DNA of 62,000 bases from Symbiodinium natans. Its lineage: Eukaryota; Sar; Dinophyceae; Suessiales; Symbiodiniaceae. This document shows, piece after piece, positions 32,456 to 41,245 of this stretch (position 1 is the stretch's first letter; each line of letters starts with the position of its first letter). The position numbers and the translations under genes were made by a program. The notes under the pieces are model-generated. The model saw only the letters and a program-made list of their open reading frames with translations, did not search any database and was not told the DNA's origin. The DNA is taken from positions 1 to 62,000 of the forward strand of contig CAJNDS010000485.1 in assembly GCA_905221605.1 (NCBI GenBank), in the 5' to 3' direction.

Positions 32456-32765
32456 TTATTTCTGTTTGCTGTAAATTGCATTTGCTTTCAACTGGAGATC
32501 AAATGTATATCTTGTTTAGGGAAAATTCAATCTCACTTCATCTCTGGTGAAGTAAGTGAATCAAGAATCTATTTCAAAACCGGATGCAAAACACTAATCA
32601 ATCAGACTCATTCACAATCACACCTTTTTCATGCCGGTGGCAGAAGATCTTGGGGAAAGTTCGAGTAGAACTCCCAGCGCACCATACCTACGGCATGCGT
32701 GCTGCATCCAAATGCTTTGGATACGGGACATGACATCAGGAGATGATCATGCCTCTCACAACCCC
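32456..32765 (-). repeat. Element 2 repeat B1
   Basis: It is a 310-base copy of B2. The Pol stop codon lies just inside its edge. Confidence 0.93.
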
Positions 32766-35700
32766 CAAGACTCAAAGGCGTGATCAACGAGTGTATCAAG
32801 ATCGATCGTGAATTCTTTGCCCAGCTCCGGATCTTTAGAGCCGCGTGAGGGGGCATCTGCCACGTTTGAGCAGGTGTTCACGCGTTCAAACCAGATGTTA
32901 AGCCCAAGCTCGTCACACAGCACATGAACATGCTGAGCAATCGCTTCTCCATACTTGTTGCTTGAAATTCCGGCAACCATACAGGCCAGGGCACCCTCGT
33001 TGTCAGTAAACACAACGAGGTTGGTACTGCGAATGAGCGGAGCCCACAACCTGAGTCCGACAAGGATGGCTAAGCATTCGTACTCGAAAATGGGGTTGCC
33101 GCTCTCAGGATTCATGCGACGTCTCACATGCTCAGACGCGCGGTCACTGAAAAAGCCCATCTTCGAACCCACTTCATTAACAAGAACACCTCCCAAGCCA
33201 ACGTTATCACCTTCACAAGAGGCATCGACATAAAGATGCATGGTAGTCAAGATGTTGGCGCAGATCACCCTGGGCGGTGAAAAGTTGACTCGATCGCGCA
33301 ACCTTAGCAGGGCTACCCTGGTGCACTCATCCAGGTGTCCTCCTCCTCGAAGCACAAACCGCGACAGTTGTTTGTAGGCTGTTCCAGCAACCTTTCCAGC
33401 TATCTGGTTTTCAGCAAATTGGAGTCGGCCCCTGATGCGTTCGCCATCCTTTTGCGTGAGGTAACCAGACGACAGGATGTCGGACAAGGCCTCGAAGATC
33501 TCGTCTCGCCTCGACTCCGTATTACACAGAGTGATACGTCCGAGACGGGACTCAGACAAGTCGAACTTCAACCCCAACACTTTTGCACAGGAGTCGAACA
33601 CAGACTCTTTGTCTTCGGCGACATCCCACCCCAACAAGCGGAATACTAGGCAAACACCAACGTCGAAGAGGCGGGCCAGAGGGGCCAGCTCCACACCCAC
33701 AAAGTCGTCAAAATAAACGTTGATGTGGCACAAGAACAACACTACAAGGACTTTCCATATCCCTAGTGACACCCGGCAAAATGCGTGCACACTGTGCCGT
33801 GATCCAAACGGAAGAACCTTTTGTCGGAAAATTCGGGGACATTTCCCTTTTGGGTCGTAGACGCACAAGAAGCTGTCCTCTAGTGCCTCCAGGGATAGCG
33901 GAAGGTTTTTGTAGGCCTTGTGAAGGTCCCAGGACTTCAAGAGAAGTTGCTGCAACCTGCACTTCGCATCGGCCCTCAGTCGACGGGCCAAACCTGATGC
34001 TATGCAGTCGGCGGTGTGCACGGTGATTGTGTCGTACGATGAAGAGGTGGCATTCAAACCACTTTCAAGGTAGTTATCGATGGGCCGTGTTTTGTTATTC
34101 TGCACAACGCCAAAGCGCCTGGTCAACAAAGAGCTGGCCCCCAAGTCGCTCTCTTTCAGCGGCCCGTCCAGCCACCCCCGCTCCACCTCGTCCAAGGTGA
34201 CTCGGTAAGTCTCAGCATCCACCACATCATCTCCTGAGCTCTTGGTGGAGTTTAGGATGCCCTTCCGCATTCGTTGTGCTGACCCTCGCAGGTCATCGAC
34301 CGCCATGGTGGCAGCTGTACGCTTAGCGCGGAACTCAGGACAGTAGGGGATCGGGCCTCCTAAAGCAAAACCCTTAGACATATCCGCAACCAACGACGGA
34401 TCATTGTGGCCGGCAGCCTCAATCATCTCGCCGAAAAGAAGCAGCCTTTTCTTGCCCAAGGTTTTCGCACAGTGCTTGGGCAGTGTCTCCTTATACACAC
34501 GTTCTTGCTCGTCGAGCTCTGCGGCTCGCCCTAGCCACTGACGTAAAGCTTCAGTCCTACTGGCACCAACGGCGTGCATGCCCTCCGACGCCAAGAAGTC
34601 AATAGTTTGCTGCAACTCAGGTGGAACTCCCGAGCTCATAAGACGTGGGTGCTTAGCCTCAAGCGCTTGCTTGATGAACTCATCGCACGTCCACGGTACT
34701 CCAACCCACGTCCTAAACCTATCGGGAACCCTACCTAATGGGGGGGAGCCTTCCTCGGGCCCTGCCGGTGAGGAGGCTTGGTGTCCTGGTTGTTCGGGTA
34801 AAGCAAACCCCACACACTGCAGCTCAGCCGTTTGGTCTGCAGTCAAGCGATCTGTGTGATTGGTGGTGTAGGCAACAAGTATGTCACGTGTTGCCCCACG
34901 CCTGGGCATTGCACAGTGCTTATGGTGGGGGTTAAACAGGATCCGGTTGGACTCGAACTTCAGCTCACAGCCCATCAAGTCAGGCACGTTCGGATCTGGG
35001 CAGGGCACGTCCCCAAGCTCATTGTGTATCCAAATTCCACCCTCGAAAGATGAAAGTTTTAAAACACAGTTAGGGAAACCTTGGGCATTGTTTTTGTCAA
35101 CATGAACCCCTCCTTGAAGGTTTCGTCCAAGCATGATGGCTGAGAACGGATGCCCTGGTGCATGCTGCTTTACGAACTGACACAGCATATTACTGACAGC
35201 CGGGTTGAGCCGCAGGTTAGCCCTAACCCCGGTAACCCCTCCCTGTGCATAGGCCCCTGTGGACCACGAAAACTCATCATCCAGGCCAGCACCTCTGGCC
35301 AAGCGATCCGACTTCAAGAGCTGGAACAGCTGAATTACATCATCAGCCAAGATAGTTTTCTGTTGAAGGCACACAGAGGCGAACTGCTCGACGGGGCAGT
35401 TCGGGTTTCCCGGATTCCTACCGTTTGGCTGGGCAGAACGCGGCGTCTCCCCACCCCCAAGTGCAACACAACGCAATATACGAGAACCCATGGGCAGCTC
35501 TGGCAAAGGCGGGTCACACGAGGCTGAGGGCGGAACAGGCACGGCCGCAGGCAGCTTGGCTGAAGCAGGCAAGAAGTCATGGTCAGATGTCACAACGACC
35601 ACATCACGGAACTCAGCAACCATAGGAGCAACCTTCTTGCCACGGGGTTGGTAGCCGAGACTGACCTGGGCCGCGCTATGTTGCTGCCGAACCTCATCTG

Positions 35701-36568
35701 ACAGGGAACGAGCAGGCAGCTGGAACCCACGCTGGCAGAGCTCCTCAAGCAGGAGCGCGGCGACCGCCTTGCACAACCCAAGCGGGTAAGCGGTCTCCTC
35801 ACTAGTAGCATAGCGGAACTTAGACACACGACCCCAAGGCAGATGCTTATGGGAGGCAGACTCGCCAGGGCACGTGAGGTTGAGTTGGTCGAAGGCTGGC
35901 ACGTTGTGCACCCACAACGTATGCTTGGGGCGGTTGCCCCCGTAGCAACAATGGTCAAACACAGCTTCCCGCAAGGACAAACCGGAAGTGCCCTGACGCC
36001 ACGCAGTGGTCTGCCACATGAAAGAATTCAGGGGATTCTCGCAGCTGACAAGCTTGCCGGCAAGAACCGCCCGTTTCAGGGCTGCAGCGGTCACGCCATA
36101 GAGGCGGTTGGCCGCAGCCACACGTTGAGCCAAACGGTCAGGAAGGTCGGGGAGGCCATCAGGAAAGGTATCATCCCGACACGGTTCGGGATCGTGATCG
36201 GTCTCTTGGATCAGGCGAGCACGGGAGCTCGTGCCACACGGTGGTGCAAAATGCACATAAAGGCAAAAAGGGTTGTCGATCATATCATGCAAAAGCTGTA
36301 CATCAAAATCACGAGTGAGATCAAGTTTGACCATGGGACAAGGGCAATGCCTGGGGATCCGATGATCGACGCCACAGGAATCTTGCAGGCCCACGGCACG
36401 AAGTGCCACAGTGAGACGAGCGCTGCCCGCAAACACTTCAATAGCATGGAAAACAGTTAGCTGCTTGCTACCGCCAGGGTGAGCTGCACTTTCTGAAAGG
36501 GGAACATCAGGCCGGGCAGGTAACACCTCCACCGGCAACAAGCCAGCAGGCACAGCAGCCTCTTCCAC
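32756..36568 (-). CDS. Element 2 Pol: C5-MTase-like, 2OG-dioxygenase-like, reverse transcriptase, RNase H
   Basis: The protein is about 1270 residues; the GTG at 36568 is not a natural start, because the frame is open up to the Gag UGA at 36622. Residues 40-290 resemble a C5-cytosine methyltransferase: EVFAGSARLT (motif I), FAPPCGTSSRAR (motif IV with Pro-Cys at 110-111) and SCENP (motif VI). Residues 430-600 carry the dioxygenase set H489-x-D491, H551, R561. The reverse transcriptase shows VYFDDFVG, with PIDNYLESGLN upstream. RNase H shows LYVDASCEGDN, EYECLAIL, FTDNEGAL and VADAPSR. The pairing of base-modifying domains with a reverse transcriptase is notable. Readthrough of the Gag stop is the likely route of expression. 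Confidence 0.93.
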   Translation of the reverse strand: MEEAAVPAGLLPVEVLPARPDVPLSESAAHPGGSKQLTVFHAIEVFAGSARLTVALRAVGLQDSCGVDHRIPRHCPCPMVKLDLTRDFDVQLLHDMIDNPFCLYVHFAPPCGTSSRARLIQETDHDPEPCRDDTFPDGLPDLPDRLAQRVAAANRLYGVTAAALKRAVLAGKLVSCENPLNSFMWQTTAWRQGTSGLSLREAVFDHCCYGGNRPKHTLWVHNVPAFDQLNLTCPGESASHKHLPWGRVSKFRYATSEETAYPLGLCKAVAALLLEELCQRGFQLPARSLSDEVRQQHSAAQVSLGYQPRGKKVAPMVAEFRDVVVVTSDHDFLPASAKLPAAVPVPPSASCDPPLPELPMGSRILRCVALGGGETPRSAQPNGRNPGNPNCPVEQFASVCLQQKTILADDVIQLFQLLKSDRLARGAGLDDEFSWSTGAYAQGGVTGVRANLRLNPAVSNMLCQFVKQHAPGHPFSAIMLGRNLQGGVHVDKNNAQGFPNCVLKLSSFEGGIWIHNELGDVPCPDPNVPDLMGCELKFESNRILFNPHHKHCAMPRRGATRDILVAYTTNHTDRLTADQTAELQCVGFALPEQPGHQASSPAGPEEGSPPLGRVPDRFRTWVGVPWTCDEFIKQALEAKHPRLMSSGVPPELQQTIDFLASEGMHAVGASRTEALRQWLGRAAELDEQERVYKETLPKHCAKTLGKKRLLLFGEMIEAAGHNDPSLVADMSKGFALGGPIPYCPEFRAKRTAATMAVDDLRGSAQRMRKGILNSTKSSGDDVVDAETYRVTLDEVERGWLDGPLKESDLGASSLLTRRFGVVQNNKTRPIDNYLESGLNATSSSYDTITVHTADCIASGLARRLRADAKCRLQQLLLKSWDLHKAYKNLPLSLEALEDSFLCVYDPKGKCPRIFRQKVLPFGSRHSVHAFCRVSLGIWKVLVVLFLCHINVYFDDFVGVELAPLARLFDVGVCLVFRLLGWDVAEDKESVFDSCAKVLGLKFDLSESRLGRITLCNTESRRDEIFEALSDILSSGYLTQKDGERIRGRLQFAENQIAGKVAGTAYKQLSRFVLRGGGHLDECTRVALLRLRDRVNFSPPRVICANILTTMHLYVDASCEGDNVGLGGVLVNEVGSKMGFFSDRASEHVRRRMNPESGNPIFEYECLAILVGLRLWAPLIRSTNLVVFTDNEGALACMVAGISSNKYGEAIAQHVHVLCDELGLNIWFERVNTCSNVADAPSRGSKDPELGKEFTIDLDTLVDHAFESWGL

Positions 36569-36616
36569 AGGGGCCGCAGGCTGATGGTGGGAACATGAAG
36601 TGATTGCGGGCTCCGC

Positions 36617-36622
36617 CAGTCA
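36617..36622 (-). promoter_or_regulatory. Candidate UGA-CUG readthrough site between Gag and Pol
   Basis: Gag ends AAA CCC GCT TGA and the next codon is CTG. The frame then remains open into Pol. This is the same arrangement as element 1, where the following codon is CTA. Confidence 0.65.
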
Positions 36623-37870
36623 AGCGGGTTTCTTGGGGCACACATGTGCCCCATGCATACCTCCACACCGCATGCAAACGTGCAAGCCCTTGCTGCAAGT
36701 TTGTCCAGCTTTGGCGCCGGGACAGCCTGCGGCCATGTTAAAACCCCAGCAGCGCCGTTTCCCGGTTCGTGTCCATGATGAGAGGCCTCGCAGCTCAGAA
36801 GGCAGGTTGGCTGGCTCAGTAGGGGTTTGCTTGTCCTTCCCTTTACCCTTGCCTTTGGGCTTCCGGGGTCTCTTGGCTGGGGGCCCCTCAGGGGGGTCAG
36901 GAACGCCCGGCGGGGCGGGCGCAGGATGCTTGCCCGAAGAGTCAGGAAGCGGCAAAAGATGAAAGACCACGCGCGGGTCCTTCTGCAAATCAGCCCAGAG
37001 GCTATCCAACGGCAATTCACCTGTAGCCTTGCGACGCACCCCGGCTGGGGTTAACTCGGACAAACGGACCCAGGCAGCTCTATCAGCGTGAAGGAGTTGC
37101 TGAACAGTGGGGCTGCGGTATCCTGCCAGGACAGGCTGCTGCAGGTGGTTCATAAGAAAGGAGTTCCACTCTTGCACGCGAGCATACGTGCTAAGTCCAA
37201 CAAGGTCCATGGCCAACGCGCGACGGTGCAGGGCCTGGAATAGATCAAGGGCATGCGTCACGTCGCAACGCTGCTCTGCAGCGCGGTCCTTGATAAGGAG
37301 CACGGAAGAGGAGGATCCCGGGGCTGCAACATCAAGTTCCTTGCGGGGCTTGTCCATACGCAGTTCCGCCTGCCGGCAGGTAAACTTCGAAGGCTGAAGA
37401 TACGAGACACAGTTGTCAGAGATCAGCTTCAGGCAAAGGTCATAGCTTGCATGCGAACACTCGTTGACACCAGACAAGTCAACACCTGCAAGGCGGGCAG
37501 CTTGCTTCTGCAGGCGATCACGCCGTTCTGCCGGAGGCAATTCTTTGGGCTGCTCTTCTTTATTCTCAACTAGGCACTTGGTCTCATTGACAACCAACGT
37601 TTGTGCTTCGAAGACTAACCGGCGTACCGCGGCGACGGTACCAAGAGAGGGATCGGCACCTCCTGCACCTCCGGCTGCAGCGACTGGAGCAACTAAGGCC
37701 TTGAGTTTTTCGTCACTGGGGGACTCCCCGGGATGACCAGGGGCAAACGCCAGTTTGGCCAAAGTGTCGACGCCCTGGTCAAGCAGCCGTTGCAAGGCAT
37801 CATCTGGCAACCCCACCTTAGCGGCACGCTCTTTCAAAACTGCAGTAGATTCAGTCAACAAGGCAGACAT
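36620..37870 (-). CDS. Element 2 Gag-like protein with zinc motifs
   Basis: The product is 416 residues from the ATG at 37870; an upstream GTG at 37981 would add 37 unlikely residues. The body is helical. A Pro/Lys-rich linker precedes two metal-binding clusters: CWGFNMAAGC...C...H, and CMRCGGMHGAHVC, a zinc-knuckle-like C-x2-C-x3-H-x4-C. It corresponds in position and plan to the element 1 Gag. It should bind element RNA and form particles. The stop is UGA in a leaky context. Confidence 0.83.
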   Translation of the reverse strand: MSALLTESTAVLKERAAKVGLPDDALQRLLDQGVDTLAKLAFAPGHPGESPSDEKLKALVAPVAAAGGAGGADPSLGTVAAVRRLVFEAQTLVVNETKCLVENKEEQPKELPPAERRDRLQKQAARLAGVDLSGVNECSHASYDLCLKLISDNCVSYLQPSKFTCRQAELRMDKPRKELDVAAPGSSSSVLLIKDRAAEQRCDVTHALDLFQALHRRALAMDLVGLSTYARVQEWNSFLMNHLQQPVLAGYRSPTVQQLLHADRAAWVRLSELTPAGVRRKATGELPLDSLWADLQKDPRVVFHLLPLPDSSGKHPAPAPPGVPDPPEGPPAKRPRKPKGKGKGKDKQTPTEPANLPSELRGLSSWTRTGKRRCWGFNMAAGCPGAKAGQTCSKGLHVCMRCGGMHGAHVCPKKPA

Positions 37871-38361
37871 GGCGCACAGGATCTTAGGGCAAGCGAAAAC
37901 TGGACCTAACAACACCTGCACAGAGGTGCTATGGCAAACTGTGTAGACTGTGGCCAAAGAAGCTGCAAAGGTCCTAAGCACCTCCCATTAGAGCTTCCGA
38001 AAACGAGGTCAGTAATCGCAAACACGATCTGCAAAACATGATGTCAAATCATCTCGTAGAATGCACCTTCTACAAACTCTGCAGCCGTGATCGAACCACG
38101 AGCTACATTCCTTGAAGACTGAGCGCAGCAGGTTGACACATCGTATTGTCGAGTTGCAGTTTGCTACAGAGAGCCAACTGAAGACAACAGGCATGTGAGC
38201 AGTGGCTGCTGAAACAGTCAAGCTTCATCCCTTCAGGAAAGACAGCAGCTGGAACTCCGTGGTACCCAGATACACTGCCGGTGCCATGACCGGCAGTAAG
38301 GATGTTGCCGCGAACATCCGCAAATGCTTCCACGAGCCGCACGCAAGCTTTTCACATCGCC

Positions 38362-39117
38362 TTACTTCTCGAGGCGCCTGTCCAGGTGATGCAAAAGCGA
38401 GCCAGTGTCTCGGATGGGCTTAGCCATCGTACACTGCTTGCACTTCCAATGCTTGCTGTGCACTCTTCCAGAGAAGGGAACAAAACCTTTTGCCGGCCGA
38501 CCGCAAAGCATCTTGCTGTCTGGCGTCGCACCTCGGGCCCTTGCGTGGATTGATTTTGTCTTAGGGTTCTGGAAGAGATCCAGGTCTACCCCTATGGTTG
38601 CACGCGGGGCCTGCACCTCGAAGCCTCGGAGGAATCCATCATAATCAACCGGCTCGTCGGATGAGCCCGATGATTCACTGTCGCTAGAAGACTCCAAGGA
38701 ACCTGACTCGCACACACGATCTGGGCTCACGCCACCGAAGACTGCATCTTCCTCGGCCTCCCTGGCAACCTCAATCTCACCTTCCTGGAAACCGGGAGCT
38801 CGATCCAAACTTAACGCTGAAGCCCCCCCTTCAGAAAGTGCTGCCTCGTCGGGCGCCGTGTCATTTGCAGGGCCAGCAACACTGAAGGACGGTGCAAAGG
38901 ACGGCTGGAAGGGGGGACGAGAAGCAAAACTACGCGGGAACTCGTCATGCGACTCAGCGTGCTCCCTGATCATGCCACTGCGGGTCAAGTCTGGAAGGAA
39001 GACCCCCACTCTGATCGATTTCAAGCATGCACACAAGTCTCTCAACGGGCCCGCCTGCACATCGCGACCATATGCTTCGGAAGTTTTGCCCCTAGCCCCC
39101 CAGTGAGTGATGGCCAA
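38362..39117 (-). pseudogene. Element 2 tyrosine recombinase, C-terminal part (out of frame)
   Basis: This holds the nucleophile tyrosine in KTSEAYGRD followed by AGPLRDL, matching SRAVYSRELLSAPLRSY of element 1, and an acidic Ser-rich tail. It is one frame off from the upstream part. One extra base in a run of six C (plus strand, 39096-39101) accounts for the shift. This is either a recent inactivating change or a homopolymer sequencing error. Confidence 0.85.
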
Positions 39118-40408
39118 GAACGAGGATGGTACGGTCCCCGTAATTTGCCTTTGTCACCCACGAAAGTGTTGTGGCTTTCAGGCCATGGCTCGTTAGACCA
39201 TCAAGGACTTCGCCCATCAGCGCCTTGAGGATGCCATTCAGCCACCTTGTGGTTTCAGCAGCATCCACCGCATCCCCTGACCAAGTGTAATCGCTGGCAA
39301 AACGGGGCAACAGCGGGCCTCTGAAACCCTTCTCAAAGTCAAACCCAACATCTTTGGCAGCCTGAACAAAAGCAAGCCCCCAAGGCTGGGAGGCGAGCCC
39401 CTGGATCGGGGCCACCAGTATGAGGACAGCACTGGGTCCACTGGTAATGCGACGGCTTTTGTGCTCGTACGTATGTGCTTCGATATACCCTTCTGCCCCG
39501 GTTATGTCCAGGTAAACCTTGAACAGATTACGCAAATCAGACACTCGGGCTCGAGCATACAGCTGAAACAACATAACTCCGAGCGCATATCGATCAAAAC
39601 GGTCCAAACGGCCCCCGATCAAGGCCTCTTCAAGATGCTTCACCTCCTTCACAGTCAAGGTCCGTGATCGGTGGGCATCCCGGAGCCGGATGTTGGCAAA
39701 TCTCATCGTCCCTTTGAACCACGGGTGTGAAGTCACATCATCACTCACCTGAAACCCCAACACAAAGCGACAAAAATTCAAGGAGCTTGCAAAATCCCGG
39801 ATGGCACTCTTCTTGTTACCCGAAATAGCATCCTTGAGGTAACTCCGGATCTTCTCAATTGAGAAGGGGAAAGCATCGCACCCATTGTCCGACGCCCAAT
39901 GCACGTATTTCCCGATGCAGCGGACTCTTTTCAGAAGGGTACTTGTTGCTTTGCCCTCAAACGTCTCAGACACAAGCTCGGCACCATCACACGCACTCCC
40001 CGCAAGCATCTGGCCCAATGAAGATGCACTGGTATCATGCAACAACACGCACAACCATCGCCGCACAACTGCTTCCCTGTCCAATGACTGCTTGACCCCT
40101 GGTTCAAGACGAGCCTTGCGAAGGACCTGGTCAAACACAGGCGGTAAGGAACCTGTTGCAGGCACAGAAAGTGGTACTCTCTTAGCGGCTTTGACTTGAT
40201 AAGCAGATACCGGCCACTGTGGTATATTAGGTCGTGGCATGGGCACACGTAGAGGCTGGGCGAATGGAACTGACGTTTGCACCTCAAAAACACCCTTGAA
40301 AGGTGGCTTCTCCCAAGGCATCAATTCAACACTCCGGACACCTGAAAAACCAGCTTCCTCGATTGCTCTGTCAAGGTCAAAATCAGCTGGTCTTTTGCGA
40401 TTTGACAT
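39092..40408 (-). CDS. Element 2 tyrosine recombinase, N-terminal and main catalytic part
   Basis: It starts at the ATG at 40408 (MSNRKRPADFDLDRAIEEAG); the frame is open further up only by alternative codons. The catalytic Arg lies in LYARARVSDLRN, His-x-x-Lys in TSHGLKATT, and the second His in LVLGHHSLG. Translation then runs into a stop because of the extra base at 39096-39101, before the tyrosine. With that base discounted the protein would run to 38362, about the length expected from element 1. Confidence 0.87.
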   Translation of the reverse strand: MSNRKRPADFDLDRAIEEAGFSGVRSVELMPWEKPPFKGVFEVQTSVPFAQPLRVPMPRPNIPQWPVSAYQVKAAKRVPLSVPATGSLPPVFDQVLRKARLEPGVKQSLDREAVVRRWLCVLLHDTSASSLGQMLAGSACDGAELVSETFEGKATSTLLKRVRCIGKYVHWASDNGCDAFPFSIEKIRSYLKDAISGNKKSAIRDFASSLNFCRFVLGFQVSDDVTSHPWFKGTMRFANIRLRDAHRSRTLTVKEVKHLEEALIGGRLDRFDRYALGVMLFQLYARARVSDLRNLFKVYLDITGAEGYIEAHTYEHKSRRITSGPSAVLILVAPIQGLASQPWGLAFVQAAKDVGFDFEKGFRGPLLPRFASDYTWSGDAVDAAETTRWLNGILKALMGEVLDGLTSHGLKATTLSWVTKANYGDRTILVLGHHSLGG

Positions 40409-40525
40409 GTTGCGCAGTGTACCGTAGTGGAAAAGTATCTCAGGCAGCTGCACACCAGTATCGAAGTTGAGGCTGACACTCCCCCCCCCCCCGTGCACAG
40501 GAAGACTCAAGGCAGATCTGGCGGC

Positions 40526-40870
40526 CTAGTCCTCGTGGAGGGACTGCCACTGAACGTGAGGGAAGGTTCTCTGCAACGCCACAACAAGAAACTGAAAACA
40601 GCTCTGGTTATGCAACACCCGCTCCGTCAAGGTTTCAATGGCTGGAGCAGGATGCACAAGGCGGGGCTGCAGGCGGGCAGAAGCACGAATGTGGGCCTCT
40701 TGCAAAGGGACGATCTGATCACGCAAGGCCCTAACTTCTGCACGCAAAGCCTCGACCTCAAGATGGTATGCACTCAAATCACCCTGAAAGACAGCTATCT
40801 GATGCCGCAGGGGCTCAACCTGGGCAACCTCACGCTGAAGCTCTGGAAGAACGCGATCCGCTGTGTCCAT
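40526..40870 (-). CDS. Element 2 ORF1, small coiled-coil protein
   Basis: The product is 114 residues from an ATG at 40870. Heptad-like sequence is obvious: LPELQREVAQVEPLRHQI, HLEVEALRAEVRALRDQIV. A longer reading from 41080 runs through the terminal repeat and is not natural. It sits before the recombinase, as ORF1 does in element 1. Small coiled-coil proteins in retroelements often form oligomers that bind RNA, which is a guess here. Confidence 0.55.
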   Translation of the reverse strand: MDTADRVLPELQREVAQVEPLRHQIAVFQGDLSAYHLEVEALRAEVRALRDQIVPLQEAHIRASARLQPRLVHPAPAIETLTERVLHNQSCFQFLVVALQRTFPHVQWQSLHED

Positions 40871-40972
40871 CCACCAGAGATCACTCTGGCTTGCACGCCC
40901 TCTAAGAGGGAAACTTGTTGAAAGGATCGGGCCTGTTGACAAGCGGAGCCGTTGCGCCTTCAAGCCCAGGTT

Positions 40973-41245
40973 AGACAAAAATTTTTCTGTGCACCTTACT
41001 CGAACCGAGGTGCTGCAGATATCACATGTTGTTTCACAAAACATGACATCTGCATTCAAGAAAATGGGCTCGTGCTTCACTTGCCATTTTTAAATGTCAT
41101 GATGCGTGCATGTGTGTGCATCACAAATGGACACGTCCCGGTTTAAAACAAAACACCGCAAATGCAACCAGAAATTTTTCCCCAAGAAAAATTTCGTGAC
41201 ACAGCTACAGAAATAATGCCTTGTCCATCGCGATGGAAGGCCGTC
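40973..41245 (-). repeat. Element 2 terminal repeat A1
   Basis: This is the 5' terminal repeat, 273 bases, with one mismatch to A2. The host ORF resumes at 41246. Confidence 0.93.

Larger units (their letters stand above)
31857..41245 (-). mobile_element. Tyrosine-recombinase retrotransposon 2 (DIRS order, Ngaro/PAT-like split repeats)
   Basis: The element is 9389 bp, minus strand: A1 (40973-41245), ORF1, recombinase, Gag, UGA, Pol, B1 (32456-32765), A2 (32183-32455), B2 (31857-32166). A1 and A2 differ at one base of 273, and B1 and B2 at two of 310, so it is young. Its repeats are unrelated in sequence to those of element 1, so the two belong to different subfamilies with the same plan. The recombinase has one extra base in a homopolymer; the other genes are open. 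There is no target-site duplication, and the flanks rejoin in frame. Confidence 0.93.

Noticed and set aside
40526-41080. A 184-residue reading starting in repeat A1
   Set aside because: The first 70 codons come from the terminal repeat. The natural start is the ATG at 40870.
41090-41245. C-terminal 51 codons of a 597-residue reading
   Set aside because: They are read from the terminal repeat of element 2 and are not part of the host protein.
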